NCBI GenBank assembly: GCA_000751295.2
Contig: CCMO02000002.1
Location: 890,501-954,500, forward strand
DNA from: a bacterium YEK0313
Lineage (GTDB): Bacteria > Pseudomonadota > Alphaproteobacteria > Rhizobiales > Phreatobacteraceae
DNA length: 64,000 bases
Direction of reading: 5' to 3'
How positions within the stretch are numbered: the first letter of the stretch is position 1; every line of letters begins with the position of its first letter. This document shows, in pieces, positions 61,059-64,000 of the stretch. The notes beneath the pieces are model-generated. The model did no database searches, was not told where the DNA came from, and saw only the letters and a list, made by a program, of their open reading frames with translations. The position numbers were made by a program, and so were the translations under genes.

Positions 61059-62798
61059 ATGACCCATCCAGCAGAAGCCGCCGCCGGCGACGGCTTCGAC
61101 GTGATCATTCTCGGCGGCGGCTCGGCCGGATGCGTGCTGGCGGCACGCCTGTCCGAGGATGCGAGCCGCAAGGTCCTGCTGGTCGAAGCGGGACAGGACC
61201 TTGCTCCCGGCGCGGTCCCCGCGGTCATCGCCTCGCCCTATCCCGGCCGCGCCTATTTCAACAAGGACTGGACCTGGCCGGGCCTCAGCGCCGCCATGGG
61301 CGTCGGCGCGGGCGAGCATGATCGGGCCGCGCCACGCCCCTACGAACAGGCGCGCATTCTCGGCGGCGGGTCGTCGATCAACGGCATCGGCGCCAATCGC
61401 GGCGCCCCGGCCGACTATGACGAATGGGCGGCGGAAGGCGCGAAGGGCTGGAACTGGGACAGCGTCCTGCCTTTCTTCCGCAAGCTCGAACACGATCTCG
61501 ACTACCAGGACGGCAACACGCTCCACGGCCATCTCGGCCCGATCCCCGTGAAGCGCGTCCCGCGCACGCTCCATGCCGGCTTCGTGCGGCATGTCGAAGC
61601 CGAGCTCGAGGCCAAGGGCTATGCCGCGCGCGACGACCAGAACGGCGCCTGGGAGGACGGCGTCTATCCGATCGCGACCAATCTCGACGAGAGCAACAGG
61701 CGGGTTTCGGCCGCCGTCGGCTATCTCACCGCAACGGTCCGCGCGCGGCCGAACCTGACGATCTGGACCGACAGCCATGTCGAGCGGATCCTGATGGACG
61801 GCGCCAGGGCCGTCGGCGCCCGCCTGTCACGCGCGGGCCGTTCGCTGGAGGTCAGGTCCCGTCTGGTCGTCGTCAGCTGCGGCGCGCTTCATTCGCCGGC
61901 CGTGCTCATGCGCAGCGGCATCGGCGCGCCGGAGCACCTGTCGCGCCTCGGCATCGGCACCGTGGTGCGCCGGCCGGGCGTCGGCCGCAATCTGCAGGAG
62001 CATCCCTCGATCGGCGTCTCCGCCTATATTCCGGGAGGCAACCGTCTGCCGGGCGGCGACCACTATCATATCCAGGCGATCCTGCGCTGGTCCTCCGGCC
62101 TTGCCGGCGCGCCGCGGGGCGACATGCATCTCGCCGTCAACGCGCGGTCGGGATGGCATGCAGTCGGCCATCGGATCGGCACGCTGTTCGGCTGGGTCAA
62201 CAAGTCGGTCTCGCGCGGCTTCGTCGCGCTCGCCTCGGCCGATCCGCGCGTCGAACCGCATGTCGATTTCCGGCTGCTGTCCGATACCGCGGACCTCGTG
62301 CGCCTCGCAGCGAGCTTCCGCCTTTCGGCCTCGATCCTGCAGGGCGTCGCGCTGCGCGGCGGCTGCCAGGACGCGTTTCCCTCGACCTATTCGGCACGGG
62401 TGAAGAAATGGCTGCGCCCGGATCCGGTCAACGGCATCGTCATGGGCATCGTCGGACCGGCCATGGATGCGAGCGCCGGCCTGCGCCGGCTCGTCCTGAA
62501 GGCGGCCAATGACGGCACGCCCTCCCTCGAGGCCCTCATCGCCGACGAGGCCCTGCTTCACGCCTATCTCAAGCTCAATGTCGGCGGCGTCTGGCACCCG
62601 TGCGGAACCTGCAGGATGGGCGATCCGGACGATCCGGCCGTCGTCTGCGACAGCCGCGGAGCGGTGGTCGGCACCGAAGGGCTGATCGTCTGCGACGCCT
62701 CGGTCATGCCGACCATCCCCTGCGCCAACCTCAACATCCCCGTGCTGATGATCGCCGAAAAAATCGCCGACCAGATCAGGCACGGCCCGCACGCCTGA
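61059..62798 (+). CDS. GMC family oxidoreductase (choline dehydrogenase-like)
   Basis: FAD-dependent oxidoreductase oxidising an alcohol to an aldehyde or ketone; 579 aa. The FAD dinucleotide-binding motif GGGSAGCVLAARL lies at about 19-31, the flavin block ILGGGSSINGIGANRG near 103, and the C-terminal active site includes VWHPCGTCRMGD and NLNIPVLMIAEKIAD. The catalytic His in HPCG and Asn in NLNIP form the usual pair. It starts 2 nt after the binding-protein stop, so the two are in one transcript. The substrate is unidentified. Confidence 0.92.
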   Translation: MTHPAEAAAGDGFDVIILGGGSAGCVLAARLSEDASRKVLLVEAGQDLAPGAVPAVIASPYPGRAYFNKDWTWPGLSAAMGVGAGEHDRAAPRPYEQARILGGGSSINGIGANRGAPADYDEWAAEGAKGWNWDSVLPFFRKLEHDLDYQDGNTLHGHLGPIPVKRVPRTLHAGFVRHVEAELEAKGYAARDDQNGAWEDGVYPIATNLDESNRRVSAAVGYLTATVRARPNLTIWTDSHVERILMDGARAVGARLSRAGRSLEVRSRLVVVSCGALHSPAVLMRSGIGAPEHLSRLGIGTVVRRPGVGRNLQEHPSIGVSAYIPGGNRLPGGDHYHIQAILRWSSGLAGAPRGDMHLAVNARSGWHAVGHRIGTLFGWVNKSVSRGFVALASADPRVEPHVDFRLLSDTADLVRLAASFRLSASILQGVALRGGCQDAFPSTYSARVKKWLRPDPVNGIVMGIVGPAMDASAGLRRLVLKAANDGTPSLEALIADEALLHAYLKLNVGGVWHPCGTCRMGDPDDPAVVCDSRGAVVGTEGLIVCDASVMPTIPCANLNIPVLMIAEKIADQIRHGPHA

Positions 62799-62840
62799 CG
62801 GCGGTCTTTCAGGGGCCGCTACCGAGCCGAGGAAGGTCGA

Positions 62841-62846
62841 CCTAGC
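62841..62846. repeat. target-site duplication, left copy
   Basis: CCTAGC immediately precedes the left inverted repeat of the insertion sequence. The same six bases follow its right end at 63873-63878. A 6-bp target duplication is consistent with a recent IS481-type insertion. Confidence 0.8.
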
Positions 62847-63872
62847 TGTGGGTTCTGGTCAGGTTGTTCCGGCGAGAGCTTGAGCCGGTGATCGTCGTGC
62901 GAGGCTAGCATGCGGCCGGTGCTGGTTGTACCAGGCCAGCCATCGCGTGAGATCTGCGGTCCTGCGGGCGGAAGAGGGGAACGGGATGGCATAGGCCCAT
63001 TCCCTAAGCATGGTCTGAATGAAGCGCTCTGCCTTGCCGTTCGTCTTCGGGGTGTAGGGTCGGGTGCGGATGTGCCGGATGGCGAGCATCCTCAACGCTT
63101 TGCGGAAGAGCCTGGCGATGTATCCCGAGCCGTTGTCGGTCATCACCCTTTGCACGCTGACGCCCCGCTCCTTGAACCAGCGCAGCGCCCGCACGAGGAA
63201 CCCGGTGGTCGACCACCGCCGCTCGTCGGGCAGCACCTCGACATAGGCGAGCCGGGTCGCATCGTCGATGGCGACATGCAGGAAGTCGTAGCCAAGCCCC
63301 TGGCTGGCGCCACGCCGGTTGCCGGTGATGCGGTGGCCGACGCCTTCAAAGCGGGCCAGCCGCTTGATGTCGAGATGAAGCAGCTCGCCGGGACGCTCGC
63401 GTTGATAGCGCCGCACCGGCTCCTTCGGATCAAGCGCGGACAGCCGGCCGAGACCCATCCGCGTCAGCCAGCCGGCAACCGTCGATCGCGCCAGTCCGAG
63501 GCGGGACGCAATCGCCTCACCCGTCAACCGGTACTCGCGGCGCAGCTTGGCCGCCAGCCCGGGCCAGAACGCGCTCGTCGCCGATCGGCACGCATGGGGC
63601 CGGGACGAGCGGTTCTGCAGCCCGGCTTCTCCATCGCTCCGCCATCGCGACAGCCATTTGCGGGCGGTTCGTTCGCTGACCCCGAAGCCGGCCGCCACTT
63701 CGCCGACAGGCCGGCCCTCTCCTACGATCCGCCGGATCATCTCCGCTCGACCAAGCGGCGTCGTTCGCGCATTCTTGTGCGGGTTGTTCATCCTCGTGCC
63801 CTGCGGTGCTTCGTGTCGCAACGACCACCTTCTGGCTCTCACGGGCGATGAACAACCTCCTCAGACTCCACA
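62847..63872 (-). mobile_element. complete IS481-type insertion sequence, 1026 bp
   Basis: Bounded by imperfect 23-bp inverted repeats, left 62847-62869 (TGTGGGTTCTG, then AGGTTGTTC) and right 63850-63872, which differ at about five positions. Both ends are flanked by the 6-bp duplication CCTAGC. One transposase gene fills it. Length, single DDE transposase and TGT terminus fit the IS481 group. Intact ends, target duplication and transposase suggest a recent, possibly active insertion. Confidence 0.9.
62859..63791 (-). CDS. IS481 family transposase
   Basis: DDE transposase, 310 aa. The N-terminal HTH region carries RRIVGEGRPVGEVAAGFGVS, then ARKWLSRWRSDG. The rve core catalytic triad is Asp141 (LLHLDIKRL), Asp219 (VMTDNGSGY) and Glu255 (NGKAERF). 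All motifs are intact, so it should be functional. The ATG at 63791 gives MNNPHKNARTTPLG, a usual IS481 N-terminus. The gene ends inside the left inverted repeat. Confidence 0.93.
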   Translation of the reverse strand: MNNPHKNARTTPLGRAEMIRRIVGEGRPVGEVAAGFGVSERTARKWLSRWRSDGEAGLQNRSSRPHACRSATSAFWPGLAAKLRREYRLTGEAIASRLGLARSTVAGWLTRMGLGRLSALDPKEPVRRYQRERPGELLHLDIKRLARFEGVGHRITGNRRGASQGLGYDFLHVAIDDATRLAYVEVLPDERRWSTTGFLVRALRWFKERGVSVQRVMTDNGSGYIARLFRKALRMLAIRHIRTRPYTPKTNGKAERFIQTMLREWAYAIPFPSSARRTADLTRWLAWYNQHRPHASLARRSPAQALAGTT

Positions 63873-63878
63873 CCTAGC
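63873..63878. repeat. target-site duplication, right copy
   Basis: CCTAGC immediately follows the right inverted repeat of the insertion sequence and matches 62841-62846. It contains the TAG stop codon (on the minus strand) of the LysR gene at the window end. Confidence 0.8.
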
Positions 63879-64000
63879 CACGCCATTTGAGGCGCCCGTG
63901 CAACTCCGCCTGCAGGTGGCCGATGAAGGCGTCGGCGGCGCGCGAAATGGGGCGATGCGGCGCGACGAGCGCATTCAGCGTCGCCCGCGCGCCCGAGACG
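63874..64000 (-). CDS. LysR family regulator, C-terminal end, cut by window edge
   Basis: Only the last 41 residues are visible. They read APHRPISRAADAFIGHLQAE and HGRLKWRG before the stop, the pattern of a LysR-type regulator C-terminus. The stop codon TAG lies within the right target duplication of the insertion sequence, so the insertion lies right at the gene's end and leaves the protein complete. It is probably the regulator of the binding-protein and GMC oxidoreductase genes, whose promoter carries a CATAGG-N5-CCTATG site. Confidence 0.7.
   Translation of the reverse strand, partial: VSGARATLNALVAPHRPISRAADAFIGHLQAELHGRLKWRG

Overview
The window is GC-rich and gene-dense, with few gaps over 250 bp. 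It looks like chromosomal DNA of an alphaproteobacterium, most likely Hyphomicrobiales (Rhizobiales). Reasons are the trio hisD / UPF0262 / low-molecular-weight phosphatase, an atpHAGDC operon without the Fo genes, a polysaccharide deacetylase next to rppH, and many ABC and tripartite-type uptake genes for organic acids and peptides. Genus cannot be fixed from sequence alone. No tRNA, rRNA or CRISPR array was recognised.

Layout. (1) 1-14870: a long minus-strand catabolic block (two acyl-CoA dehydrogenases, SDR, MaoC hydratase, SDR, thiolase, branched-chain-type ABC importer, a third acyl-CoA dehydrogenase cut by the window edge). It is divergent from an acyl-CoA ligase and a TetR regulator. 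A palindrome in the divergent promoter is the likely TetR operator. Together they look like import, CoA activation and beta-oxidation of one unidentified carboxylic acid. (2) 14881-22712: housekeeping genes (ddl, hisD, UPF0262, LMW phosphatase, nitronate monooxygenase, obgE), with a VapBC module followed by a tandem hairpin repeat. (3) 22963-28613: a complete dipeptide/oligopeptide ABC operon, ended by two palindromic intergenic repeats. (4) 28893-34758: a ThDP enzyme, an acyl-CoA dehydrogenase, a Nudix hydrolase, glycerate kinase and a P-loop ATPase. (5) 34849-41069: two Bug-family binding proteins flanking a fluoroacetate-dehalogenase-like hydrolase, then a GntR regulator divergent from two tandem tartrate/malate dehydrogenase paralogues.

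(6) 41240-49855: two tandem TerC paralogues, recF, a DUF1993 gene, an ATC-hydrolase-like gene, a response regulator, nadD-proA, a frameshifted polysaccharide deacetylase and rppH. (7) 49960-51237: an apparently exported nicotinamidase and a GNAT gene with two compensating frameshifts. (8) 51540-56975: the F1 ATP synthase operon, with a PH-domain membrane-protein gene between atpA and atpG and a strong intrinsic terminator. (9) 57261-64000: a deformylase-like gene and a PLP enzyme divergent from an Lrp regulator, then a solute-binding protein and GMC oxidoreductase pair, an intact IS481-type insertion sequence, and the 3' end of a LysR gene.

Nothing here is convincingly a new defence or mobile system. 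The most interesting items are the PH gene inside the ATP synthase operon, the regulated beta-oxidation/import regulon, several palindromic operators, the competing inverted repeats before rppH, the tandem hairpin repeat after vapC, and the IS481 insertion that falls on a LysR stop codon.
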